NCBI RefSeq assembly: GCF_000313135.1
Contig: NW_004457442.1
Coordinates: forward strand, 536,778 to 600,777
Length of the DNA stretch: 64,000 nt
Source of the DNA: Acanthamoeba castellanii str. Neff
Lineage: Eukaryota; Discosea; Longamoebia; Acanthamoebidae
Direction: 5' to 3'
Positions within the stretch are counted from its first letter, which is position 1, and every line of letters starts with the position of its first letter. This document shows positions 44,017-56,200 of the stretch, in pieces. A program made the position numbers and the translations under genes. The notes beneath the pieces were generated by a model. It had not been told where the DNA came from, ran no database searches, and was given only the letters and a program-made list of their open reading frames with translations.

Positions 44017-47000
44017 ATGGCGTCGGCCGGGGGTGGAGCGGGACCTGCTGCCACTTTGTTCGACTACGTCGTCGTTGTAGCCGTCCAAGATGGTTCGCAC
44101 CCCCCCCCGAACAACCCCAATCATGGGAGATGAAGTGGTGTTTTCATTGATTTTATTCGCATTATTGTGAAAATGAATTTGATTATTTTTTGTTAATTCT
44201 GTTACGATTGTGATTTTGCAGGGGCGCCTTATGTGAAGTGGTGTTTCCCGCCGGGACGCGAGAAGGACCCGCTCGTGGAAAACATCAAACAGTTTTGCTT
44301 CCCCGACATCGAGCAGTACCCCAAGAGCAAAGTCAAGGCGTACGTTCCCGCTTTCGCACACCACCTGCTCGGACCTAAAATCTTTTGGGTGACCTCTCTC
44401 GACATACACGCACACGCACACGCACACAGGGAAACGTTTTCTTTTGTGCTCACCGAAGGCGATGGCGCGAAACGGTACGCTTTGCACTCATTTTATTTAA
44501 CGTTTTATTTAATGTTATGGCTGTCGCATTATTTATTTATTTATTTATTTACATGTTGCAAGCATTTAAATTTAAATGATAAGTGAGCCGCGTGAACTAG
44601 TTCCTAATTTCGGTTTTCCTAAACACGGGCTTCGCCCAGCAACCTGATGCACTTCTCTCTTAACTGCGACATCCCCATTAACACAAAACAACTCTCGGTC
44701 GCCACACAACACACAACACACACCACACACAACACACAACACACATCACACCACACACCACACACCACACATCACATCACACAACAGGTGGGGCTACTGC
44801 CGGAGAATGCTCGAGCCCGGCGAGGGCAAGCGCTACCCTCAGTGCTTCTGCATCGTCAGCTTCATGTACGCCTGGCCCAATCACAAACCCCGCCTTGGCG
44901 TGTGCGCCGTGCTCACCTCTCTTGTTTGTTGCTTCGGACCGGCTGCAGCCCGTGCTTCAGTATCTTCTCGACCATCCTGTCGCACGTGATCCAGCGCGGC
45001 GGCTACACCACACATTCGCTGAACTACTGCAGCGTCCTCCTCGACGCCGTCTACCGCCAGCCGCTCCCGCCGCCCGGCGGAAGCTTCAACGTCACGGTCC
45101 GCTCCATCGTCGACGCAAAGCCCGAGCACTTTTTCTTCACGCGACCCGATGACTCCGACTCCATGTTCGACTATGTACGCCTCGCCGCCCCTTCGCTCTT
45201 TCATCATCGCCCCCCCCCCCCGTTCTTCGCTTTATGGCGAGTTGCTGCCTTCGCCATCGCGACCCTTTCGTTCTTCTTCGTTCTTCGTTCTTTGCTTTTT
45301 CGCTTTTTGACGTTTCGTTTATGTGGACCACGCCACAGGTCAACTTCGAGCCGCTGCTGCACATGCTGGACGCGATCAACGTCATCTCGGTGTTCACGTC
45401 GCTGCTGGTAGAGCGACGCGTGATCTTCATCGCCGATGAACTTTCCGTCCTCTCCTCGTGCGTGCAGGCCGCCGTCGCCCTCCTCTATCCCTTCTCCTGG
45501 CAGGTACCCCACCCACCAACCGGCTTGTCCATTTCATCGCCGATTCACGCTCTGTTCGTCCAAGCTAACACACATACCACACACCACACACACACGACGC
45601 ACGCACGCACGCACGCACGCAACACACACACACCACACACGACGCACACACACGACGCAGCATGTGTACATTCCGGTCCTGCCGTCGAGCCTGCTGACGT
45701 TTTGCTGTGCGCCGATGCCGTTCGTGGTGGGCATCCTTCGATCTTCCGTCGCCGAGCTCAACAAACTCTCCGACGCCATGGAGGAAGTCGCCATCGTCGA
45801 CATCGACCGCAACAAATTCCTCTCCGGTATGTTTACATAGATTCTCTCTCATTTCTTGCATTCCCATGCTTGTATGTGTTGATTCTATTATGCGCTGCAT
45901 GTACGCGACAGATACGGCGTCGCACGACTTTGGGCTGTTGCCTGGAAACGTGGCCGCGCCGCTGCTCAAGGCCGTGGCGGGCGCGTGCAAGACTGTCAAG
46001 TCCAAATATTCGCTGAAGAACCGCATGGCGGCGCTCAAGGACAAGAAGGCCCGCAGCAATTCGGACGCCGACGGGGCCGATGGCGGCGAGAAGGGCGGCG
46101 AGAAGGGCAGCGGCAACAAGATGTCGCCCGAGGAGGCGCGCAACCTGGCCAACGCGTTCATCGCCTTTTTCGTCGACCTCATGGGCAACTACCGATCGTT
46201 CATCGTGGCGTCGCGCGACCCGGCGACCAATCAGACGTCGCTCAAGTTTGACAAAGCCGCCTTTCTCGATGACCAGCCGCCCGACGCCCGACGAGTACGA
46301 CCCAGCCGCGACCGGTCGGGCATCCTCACCACTGGGACTAACCGACCAACGACACGACACGACCAACGACACACGCAACGCAGTTAATGGAGATGTTCGT
46401 GGAGTCGCAAATGTTCGAGGTGTTCGTACAGGAGCGGGCCAAGACACAACGACTTAACACCGGCCGATTCGAGCAGCGGGTGACCATGTACATGCAATCC
46501 CTCCCCCTGGTACGTGCGGCACATACGCCCTCTTTTTCCTCAGGGCCAATACTTGAATTCCAGGAGTTGTTGTTATTATTATTATTGTTGTGGTGTGGAT
46601 GTAAGAGATATTCTCACACATTATAAATATATGTTTTTTAAATAGGACGACATGAGCAGCAGCGACAAGCGAAAGGCTGTGAGCCGTTTCACGATGTACG
46701 AAAACGGAGAGATTTCGCGAGAGGATATCACCAAGAGGTGCGTGACACACGACACACACACGACACACGACACAAAAGGAAAAACGAGAAAAAGAGAGAA
46801 GAAGATCGCTGTAATGATTGGGCCACTCCTCGAATGCAGTGTGAACCAGATGCTCGAGAATGACAAAAAAGCTGCCATCGCTTCGGCAACGCCGTCCCTG
46901 GGTACGGCCCCCACACTCGTCAATCACATCACGTGCGTGTGCTGTTCTACTCACAGCCAACACACGACACACATGACACACGACACGCAACACGCCAGAT

Positions 47001-49314
47001 GGGTCGGGTGATTCGTGGGCGCCATCGAGCATCCTCATGGAGGGGACGCTGACCAAGCTGGGCGGACATGCGACTAAGCTGAAGCTCATCAACCGCGGCA
47101 ACTGGCGCTCGCGGTGGTGTCAGCTCAGCCCCACTCACCTGGCCTACTTCAAATGCCGAGGCGTACGTGTTCTCCTTCAACCGCCGCACACGCACGCACC
47201 ACCGCACACGAGTGCGCTGACACCAATCTTTCGGCCACAGGATCCCCGGCCTGCCGGCGTGATTGCACTCAAGGACGTCGTCTCGGTGTCCTTCACCGGC
47301 CATAACGACCTCATCAAGAAACGTACGCTACACGCGACATATACGTGCCTTGTTATGTGCGGAATGTGTGGTGAATTGTTCACATTGTTCGTTTGCATGC
47401 ATTCCTCGAATGCCTCACAGCCAACTGCCTGGAGATCCAAACGCCGGGCCGGGCGTACTACCTGCTGACTGAGTCCCTCGACGACGGCGACAAGTGGTCC
47501 AAGGCCATCTCGCGCGCGCGCCAGACCCTCGCCTCCCAGTCCCACCACCATCAGCCCGTCTTCGCTGCTGCCGGCGGCGCCCGAGCATCGCCCTCCACCG
47601 GCCGCAGCCACCTCGGCCACCACGCCGCCACGTCATCATCGTCATCGTCATCATCGGGCGTGGGCTCGTCCAGCGGTTCGATCCCGGCGCGACCGGCGCG
47701 ACGACCAACCCCGCCGCGTGGTCCGCCGGTCTCCTCCTCCCTCCCCGCCATTCCCTCGCCTTCTCCCTCTGCGCCCACCACCACCAACGCGACCGCCCCT
47801 GCTGCGAAATTTGCGCCGACGACGCCACCGCTGGTGCAGTCCAACAGCGATCGCAGTATCCGCACACGTCTCCAGGCAACGGCCGCGCCGTCGTCATTGG
47901 CATCGACGTCAGCATCAGTGTTGACGTCAGCGTCGTCGTCGGCGTCATCGGCGTCTGCGTCGGGTGGTGCGGGGCGACCCGTGCGGGCTCTGCCGGCGCG
48001 GCCGACCGCCACCTACGTCGCTGAGTCGCCGCTCCACATCAGCGGCGGCGGCACCATCCGGGCGCTCGACGACGCCCAAATCGGAGGCTACCATGCTGCC
48101 ACCACGCGCAGCGGCGGCTCGCCCTATTCGAGGTATTGGCCAATCTTGCCCACACGTTCCTTACATTCTTTACATGGAATTCCTCATCATTGCACGGGTG
48201 CTGCAGCGGGTCGGTGTCGTCGCGTGGGCCTTCGCCTGCAGTGCGTAGTCCGGTGGTGGTGCCTTCGTCAGCTACGACGGCCAGGCCGGTGGTCGCGGGC
48301 AACTTCACGATGCGGCCGCAGAACCAGCGGGCCACCATCCAAAACGCGCGCACCCAACACAAGACCAACTCAGACGACGTCTCGGCCAGCAAGGCCTCCT
48401 TCCTCTATCGCGTACTCGTCACCCACCAGCCACCCACCCGCCACCTTCTCTTCGGCACTGACGTGTGCGGTGTGTGCGATTAGGACTTGGGCGGAGCTAC
48501 GGGGCAGCGGACGATGCGATCACCGTCGGCTGCAGATGCGGGCGCGCCGCTGCCGCCACCGCCGCCATCCACGTTCCCCAATCCGTCTCGTACCGGCGGC
48601 GGCAGCGGGGCGGTGATGCCGAATCGCTTCCGGGCGGTGGAGCGGGCCGGGAGCGACGTCACGCCCGGACTCGCCAGGTCGGCGCTGAGCGCGAGCGAGA
48701 GCAGCGGCTCGTCGATTGCTGCTGGGAACCGGGCAACGGTCGCGGCCAAGCCGGCCAGCCCCGGCATCGAACGAACCTCCTCATCGCCCTCCATCACCAA
48801 ACGAACCGTACGCACATTTCAGTCTTCCGGGCACCTCGCATTTTTTTCTTTTTTTTTTTACATTCTGCTCACTCTCATGATGCCGTGTTGCGTGTCGTAC
48901 GTGTGTGCCGTGTGCGTGTGCGTGTGCGGCGGGTTGCAGATCAAGCAGGGCGCGGCGACGTTGGGGAGACGCACCGTGAACCCGGTGGCGGCGGCCTCGC
49001 GACCTGCGGCTGGTGGTTCTCCAGACTCGATGAGCCGCACGTTGCAGCGCGGCACCGTGTTTGACAAGCCCACCGCCTCTGCATCCACTTCCTCCTCGGG
49101 CGCCAACCCCGCCCCCAGCCGCAATCACTTGTACGCCCCGCCCACTCTGCCTCTTCCTGCGCCTCATTCGTGTTGGCCCATTAGCTTGACTCACGCGTTG
49201 TTTTTGTGTATTTGCTGTTTGGGCGGGTAACACAACAACACCAACACCAACAGCTTGAAGTCAGTGCAGTATTTTGACTCCATGGCTGCAGAAACCAGCA
49301 AGAAGCCCTCGTGA
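44017..49314 (+). CDS. DENN-domain/PH-domain protein, 1091 aa
   Basis: Eighteen exons total 3276 nt in frame. The tripartite DENN module comes first: uDENN (LFDYVVVVAVQDGAPYVKW, FCFPDIEQYP), the core DENN (LLHMLDAINVISVFTSLLVE, RRVIFIADELSVLSSCVQA, YPFSWQHVYIPVLPSSLLTF) and dDENN (AFIAFFVDLMGNYRSFI, MFVESQMFEVFVQE). A PH domain (MEGTLTKLGGHATKLKLI to YYLLTESLDDGDKWSKAI) follows, then about 400 residues of Ser/Pro/Ala-rich sequence ending KSVQYFDSMAAETSKKPS. DENN proteins are mostly GDP-GTP exchange factors for Rab GTPases; the PH domain would give membrane binding. The start at 44017 places MASAGGG before FDYVVVV, the usual short leader. Confidence 0.9.
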
Positions 49315-49479
49315 TGATCATCCTCTTTGTGTGGTGGTCATGATGGACGTTCACTTGCTGTGAACTTCTTCTTGTGGTTGGTGTGTAAATAAAACCCACA
49401 CTGCAGTGGACACAGCTGTCCAATCAGCCGTGACTGGTGAAATAAAATCATAAAATCATTTTCAAAATAATAAATAACA

Positions 49480-51559
49480 ATGAAACTCTCTTGCGGTAAG
49501 GGAGCACTGCAAGAGCGAACGGTGTGCTCTCTGGATGAAAGGGGCGATTTCGCGTCTCGCTTCGTGCGGCCACATCGGCCAGTACTCATATTGGGCGCGA
49601 TGAGCGACTGGCCGGCCATGATGGACTCATCTCGGGGGCGAGGTGGAGATGAAGCAGAGGAGGCAGGTCGAGGACGGTGGGACCTGTCGGTGGCTGCTGG
49701 GCGTGCGCACTTTCAGCACATGCTGGAAGCTGCTGGCCCGCTACACGTCGAAATCTCGAAAGATGGCCCTACTTTCTATGGCGATGGGCGATTTGGTGAG
49801 GAAGCCAAGATGACGTCACGCGGTTTCGCTCAGCTTGTAGAAGAAGAGCTCTTGATCAGGCAATCGGCTCCCAAAGTGGAGGAGGAACGACACCTCTATC
49901 TCAATCAATGCCCCCTCTACCCGCCTCCATCCTCTTCTGCAGCTCCTTCACTCTTGGATGACATACGCCTGCCTTCCTTTCTCCTGCCTTGTCTGCGCCC
50001 ATCATCATCCTCCACATCATCATCATGCACTACGTCGTCGATTCCGTTTCCTTCGCCGGCCGAGGCGCCCTCACTGCTGCCGGCCCTGCATTCGGCCAAC
50101 CTGTGGGTGAGCGCGGGCGGCACGTCGTCCAACGTGCACTACGACTGCTTCCCCAACCTGCTGTGCGTCGTGCACGGCTCCAAGCGCGTCGCGCTCTGGC
50201 CGCCGGCCGCCACGCCGCACCTCCGCCCGCATCCCGTCTACGGCAAAGCCACCAACCACTCCCGACTCAACGTATACCAACCGCCCCGTGTTGTGTGCGC
50301 GTGTGTGTGTGCGTGTGCGTGTGTGCGTGTGTGCGTGTGCGGTCGATGCTTACAATGCGGGCTGCAGGTGCACGAGGACGGCACGGTGGAAGGGGCCGAG
50401 TCGCTGCCGCGGCCCATGGTCGCCGTTGTCCGCCCTGGCCAGATGCTCTTCATTCCTGAGGTACTGCTTCAACCCCCAACCCAACCCAACCCAACCCAAC
50501 CACAATAAAGTAAACAACCAATCAACCAGCAGCCAACCAACCGCAATCAATCAATCAACCACCAACCAGGGGTGGTACCATCAGGTTACCTCGCCAGCAC
50601 CGAGGCAAGATCAGACTGGCGGGGAGGTGGGTACGACGATGGGCGCTCCAGCAGAAGATGACTATCCGCTCCGGCTGGTGGTCGCCGTCAACATCTGGTG
50701 GAAGAGCGAGTTCGATCTCCTGCTCGAGGCGAGCTCTCGTCGTCCGACGACGCAGAGTGAGAACGGTGACGACGACGATGATCTGGGGATGGAGATCTAC
50801 TACGCGCGCCGGTTGATGGAGATCCTGACGCGAAAGGAGATGCAGCGCATGATGAACGCAGCAAGCGACGACCTCGACGACGACCTCGACACCAATATTG
50901 GGTGGAAGTGGTGCAAGCGAAAGCGAGCAGGAGGAGAAGAAGAAGAAGATAGACGCAAGAAAGCAAAGAAAGACGAAGACAGCAACGACGACGTTGTGGT
51001 GGACCACAAAGGTCAAGCCGAGGAGACTACGCGTGAGGAAGTGGCGCCCGGCACCGACACACTCGCGGAGCTTCTGCGCCGGCTGCCCGCGGCCGGTGCA
51101 GGCAGCGATCCAGGCCGTCGGGCAGCGCTGGTGGGCGAGATGGCCCGCTGGCTCCTCGACAGCGCGCAATGCAGCGATCAGGGCGCAGACAGCCAACAAC
51201 AGCGACGGCGACGAGACCTGCGCGCGTGGCTGCGGGCGTGCGACGAGCCGATGATGATGGACTGCCTCGAGGCCGCGATGGACTCCTCCCCGCCGGCCCT
51301 GGCCGCTTTCCTCCGCTCCCTGTCGGTGGTCGACACCCGCCTCCTCCTCGAGCGCCTTCAACAAGACGACAGAAACAACAACAACAACAACAACGATGAT
51401 GATGACGACGACGTTGAGGGTACGCGCCGAGAGCGCTGGTGGCTCCGATTTGTGGAGGTCATGCGCCCGCACGGTTCGCTGGCCGAGCTACTGCGCAAGG
51501 AGCAGTCGCTGCACGAGTTGGCGTTCGGGCGTGCGATCGCACACACCCTCGCCACTTAG
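49480..51559 (+). CDS. JmjC-domain (cupin 8) protein, 624 aa
   Basis: Three exons (49480-50271, 50368-50460, 50570-51559) total 1875 nt in frame. The N-terminus has RPVLILGAMSDWPA, the usual opening of cupin-8/JmjC proteins. The iron site is readable as His-x-Asp in SSNVHYDCFPNLLCVVHG, with the distal His in IPEGWYHQV; KRVALWPP is the associated strand. These are Fe(II)/2-oxoglutarate oxygenases acting as protein hydroxylases or demethylases; the substrate cannot be told. The C-terminal half is unique: acidic and Lys-rich segments (GGEEEEDRRKKAKKDED), helical Leu-rich parts and Asn/Asp homopolymers. Confidence 0.85.
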
Positions 51560-52084
51560 TTGAAAAAATAAAACAGCTCTGGTGAGCACAGCCCGTGCGT
51601 TTGGTCGAAGTGGAATAAAGTACGTACCGCCGAATCGACTTCGATCGACCAGCTGGCTCTTTGCCGGCCAATCGCAATCCGTCTTACTGCACATGAGATC
51701 CGCCCTGCTTGTGTCACGCACTCTGCAGTTCTAGTTCTCGAGGCTTGTGCTATCGAGGCTCCATATTGACATTCTTGTCGGTTGTAACCGGTAGCCAAGT
51801 CGGGGTTGCAATTGGTGATTATTGGGGCCGCGATGATGGACTGAAGGGTGCGATCTTCCGATGGTTTGATCGACCCAAGTTTGACGTGGGGCAGTTGGGC
51901 GAGCAAACGTTGCCTTGTGGTCGCCAACGGAAACACTGTCTGCAATTCGGAGTTAGCTTGAGCACTGATCTTATTGGTTTCCCCATCACATTGTCGGGGG
52001 TCCTTTAAAGCCTTGCTACCCCAGGGTCGGGGCCAGTTGCAGTATCGCATCACCACAACTCACACCGCGCCTCAGTGATCGGAT
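51560..52084. other. Intergenic region, no gene seen
   Basis: About 525 bp between two plus-strand genes. AATAAA at 51567 and a second AATAAA near 51614 could be poly(A) signals of the JmjC gene. Small ORFs on both strands have no splice partners or recognisable motifs. Confidence 0.4.
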
Positions 52085-52736
52085 ATGCACACTTCTGCGA
52101 CTTGGGGAGTTGTTGCGCTTGTGGCCATCGCGTTGTGGTCGTGCCTCTGCGGCGCGAGCATACAGGCAAATTATCCTTGCAGCCTTGTCGGCCAGTGGCA
52201 GCAAGTCGGACTTGGGAGTGGATCCAACTTGACGATGACATTCAACTCCACCCGCTTCTACACGTTTAACGTATCAATCCTTTCAGCAACGAGGTGCGTG
52301 CGTGCGCAATCTCATCGACATATTGTGGCGTGTGCGTGGCTGTGTGTGTGTGTGGCAGGCAACTTCGCCTACCATCCGCTGTCAGTGCAGCTTTGTCCAA
52401 ACGGGGCTGTGGTTGGAGAGTGCCCACTCGCCGCAGTACAGTGTGCTCATGCTGCAGCCCAAGTCTTGCCGAGGTGCCTCGCCTGTCACACTTGCAGAAG
52501 TCCGGAATCGTTAACTTGGTTCTTTCCACGCTCCACTCAACACCAGCCTCTCCGTGCTGCGGCTGCAACATGATCGAAAGAAACGCTGAGATCTACTATG
52601 GCCCCGACTGCAATACCATGCATCTGAATGGCTTGGTATGTTCCACAACTATTCTTTACGTTGATTCATTGATTCGTTGCTCATTACCCACATTTCTTGG
52701 GCCTGACAGGAGACAACGTTCAAGCGCATCTTCTAA
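52085..52736 (+). CDS. Small secreted Cys-rich protein, 138 aa
   Basis: Four exons (52085-52270, 52359-52473, 52547-52635, 52710-52736) total 417 nt in frame. A signal peptide (WGVVALVAIALWSCLCGAS) is followed by about 110 residues with about nine Cys (SPTIRCQCSFVQTGLWLES, SPCCGCNMIERNAEIYYG, PDCNTMHLNG) and possible N-glycosylation sites (NLT, NST). The short GTATCA donor at 52271 was chosen because it keeps phase; a donor at 52294 gives an unlikely basic frame. The fold is not recognised. Confidence 0.6.
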
Positions 52737-52797
52737 GACCCGGGCTTTGCCTGTCCGCCCACAGCCATCGGCTTGATTGTCTTCTTTGGTTCTGCAT

Positions 52798-53246
52798 TTA
52801 GCTCCGCACCCAATATGAGCATTCAGCATCAGCTTTGGGACTCTCTCGTGCGTGCTGTGCGTGCGTGCGTGCGTGCGTGCGTGCGGGGATGTACCAGGCA
52901 GGCTGAGCTCGGAGATTATGATCTTGCCGTATGTCTGGGGAACAAACGATAGAGATTAGGTTGGGGGAGGGAAGTGCCCCAGGCAGACTCTTACCTCTGC
53001 TGCAAATACGAAGTCATGGGCCAGCTTGGCCAAATCGTTGAATTTGGCGGCTGATGGCTCTCGGTCGAGCAGTTTCTGCAGTGATCACCATCACCATTGG
53101 CCAGGTCAGACACATGAAAGTGCCAGGGAGAAAAAAGAGAAAGAGGGAGGGGAGGGACACGACAGTAGGGAGGGGTCGACCTGGAATTCTTCGTTCCAAT
53201 TCTTGGCCTTTTGGGCACGCCACACTGGGCACACGTCAATTGGATC
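52798..53246 (-). pseudogene. Orphan gene fragment, four in-frame exons without a start
   Basis: Exons about 53246-53181, 53075-52995, 52934-52895 and 52844-52798 join in one frame (VWRAQKAKNWNEEFQ, EPSAAKFNDLAKLAHDFVFA, AETYGKIIISELSLP) to a stop at 52798. A stop codon lies just upstream and I see neither a start nor an acceptor, so the 5' end is missing. The sequence looks like a real conserved domain, but I cannot name the family. It sits between the secreted protein (+) and the discoidin-like end of the BTB gene (-), 51 bp from that gene's stop. Confidence 0.5.
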
Positions 53247-53296
53247 GCATGTTTATGCCATAAAAGTCAACAACATTTTGTGAATTGGGAGAATGT

Positions 53297-56200
53297 TCAG
53301 TTGAAAAAGCCGTAGAACTCGATGTTGGAGAGGGCGAGGGTGTTGGGCGAGACGGGGGAGGCGGAGGGTCCGGTCATGATGAGGCGGAACTGGGCGTAGG
53401 GAACGACCGAGCTCACCGGCCAGAAGACCCACCGCGAGGGCGACGCCAGCCCGCAGTCGTTGACGTGCGTCGACAGATCGACCCACGACTGCCCGTCGTT
53501 CGAGCCCTGCATGCTCCACGAGCGCAGGAACACCGTCGACCCGTCCTGCCTGATCGCGTAACCCTTCATCACGAACGCCTTCTCCTTCTGCGTGTGCGGT
53601 CGAAACATGTGCGGTTAGGCCAGATGAACGACACGACACACGCACATGACACACACCGACACGACACACGAGGGGAAAGGGTGGCGGTACGAGGAGTTGG
53701 ACGATGAGCCAGGGGTGTGGCCGGCCGGAGGTGTACCACGTGGTGTGGAAGGCGCGGTCGACGACTGCTTCCGGGTTGGAGTAGCGCGAGGGCGGGGCCG
53801 AGCAGACCACCTTCACCAAACCCGCCCGGCACGGGTTCACCCACCCGCGCTCCTTCGCCCCTCCGCCCGCCCCGCCGCTCGTTCCCAGCCAATGGAAAAG
53901 GCCCGAAGCGTCCTGCGCACGTTCATCATCACCCGGTCAGATGGGGCGAGGGGCGAGGGGGGGCGAGGGGGGGCGGGGGGGGGCGAGTACGCCGGGTGTG
54001 CCGGAGTAGGGGAGCTCCTTCCAGCCCTGGAGGGAGCGGGGCGTGCGGGGCCGGTTGAGGATGTCGGCCAGAGACTGGCGCAGCACCACCTTGCCGGCCT
54101 GCACCGCTGCCGATCCCCTGTGTTGTGGCCGACGACGCAGGGCAATGCACATGCACACACATCCCAATCCATTTTAGCAGTGTGTAGTGTAGTGTAGTGT
54201 AGTGTAGTGTAGTGTAGTGTAGTGTAGTGTAGTGTAGTGTAGTGTAGTGTTTGCGGTGAAAGAAAACGATCGAGAGTGAGTGCGAACCCGGAGAGCTTGA
54301 GAGGATTGGAGTTCAGCTTCACGGCCTCCTCCACGCCCGGAAGTTTGGCGTAGGGATGCGGCAGGATGTGTTCCGCCACGTAGCTCTGTGCGCGTGTGAC
54401 ACGTTTCCGAGAGCGTGAGAGAAAATTCCTCGAGGCGTGTGCGTGTGCGTGTGCGTGTGCGTGTGCGTGTGCGTGTGCGTGTGCGTGTGCGTGTGCGGTG
54501 GTGAGTGTAGAATGGAATGAGTGGAATGCGCACGGGGCTGATGAGCGGGTAGCGGATGTAGGTGAGGATCTGGGCGAGCGCGCTCTCGGCGTCGGGATTG
54601 TGCGCGGCCCACCGCAGGACAGCCTCCCACACGTGCTCCTCGTCGGACACCACCAGGGCGTCCTTCACCACCAGCTCCAGCAGCAGATGACTCTCCAGAC
54701 TCAGGAATTTCTTGGTCTGTGTCGACACCCCGCATGCCTCACCCGCATTAGTTGTGTGTGCGTGCGTGCGTGTGTGGTGCGTGTCGTGTGCGTGTCGTGT
54801 GTGTGTCGTGTGGTGCGGGTCGTGCCTGGCACACGCGGTCGAAGTTGTCCTGGATGAAGTGTTGGGCGGCCAGGCGGAGGGCCGGGAGGGCGAGCACGTC
54901 GGCGATGTGGAATGTGGGGCAGCACGTCGACAGGTCGAAGTGGGCCATCGCGTAGGCCAGGCAGTGGTCCGCCAGAGGCACCGGCTCACCAGGACTTGCC
55001 ACGTCGCTACCATTTTCCATTGAATATTTTTCTTTTTAGAAGCAAAAATGCCATCAATAACTTAAATTGTACGCATACCTGGTGGAATCGGCGGCCGGTG
55101 GCGGGTAGAGCTTGGGCGTGTTGAGGAGGTCGAAGCGGTCGGCGGCGAGGAGGAGCGGCAGGACCTCCTCGACGAGGGAGGTGAATCGCCGGCACGTGCG
55201 CTTGTACACGCACTCCATGAGGATCCGGAACGCCGCCTCGTCGACGTCGTGCAGGGCCACCTCGCCCTCAGTCCGCTCACGCCAGCCGTGCGCGCCGCCC
55301 AACAGCGCCCACAGCGGCTCACTTCACCGACACGCAACATTAGCCTCCAATACAAAGCCAAAGCCAAAGCCAAAGCCAAAGCCAAAGCCAAAGCCAAAGC
55401 CAAAGCCAAAGCCAAAGCCAAACACAAACACAAACGCAACCGCAAACGCAAAAGTTGAGAGTGGTACCTGGCGGTGGCGAGGATTGCGCGGTGGGCCGGC
55501 AGCCGGCCGGTGGGCGGCGGGGGCGCAGCTGAGGACGACGAGGAAGCGGAAGAAGAAGCAGAAGATGAAGAAGAGTCGCCGGGGAAGGTAAGCACCACGT
55601 CGTGCCATCGCTCGCTGCCCACCAGCTCCCCGAACCAGGGAAGCGCGACCAAACCACCTGCGGCTGTTGGCACACACGACACGACCAACGACACGACACG
55701 CGCAAGAAAGTGAAAAAAGGCAGGAGAACTAAGGGCTTTAGGCGGTGTGGGGGGGGGGGTGACGAGTCGTACCTGCAGTGGCGGCGGTGAGGTGGGCCGC
55801 CAGCTGAGGCGACCAGCGCTGCGCCAGGGCCAGCAGGCCGTCGAACGACTCGCGATCCGTTGTGCGGAGCTTCACCTCGCCAGTGTAGATGAAGCGCAGC
55901 AGCTCCCGAAACTCGTCCGCCCTCGTTTCCTCTGTAGGCACGCACGCACGCACCAACCAGACCGTGTGCGGTTAGTGTGCGTGTGCTGTGTGCTGTATAG
56001 TGCAGCGCGTGGCGCGTGTGCGGTGGGTAAGGTTCGTACCTTCCGCGAGGGTCACAATGAACGGAGTTGTTCGTGGCCCTTCTGTTGGCGCACTGGCATC
56101 GAGCAGCTGCTCCAACAGCGCCGGGCACCGACAACTGAGGATGCCTAATAATAAATATATCATTAAATGTCATTAAATGAGGGAAAACGGCTGGGCGGTG

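Noticed and set aside
43863..44150. A 95-codon plus-strand ORF over the divergent promoter
   Set aside because: No family resemblance, wrong frame for the DENN start at 44017, and it crosses the first DENN splice donor.
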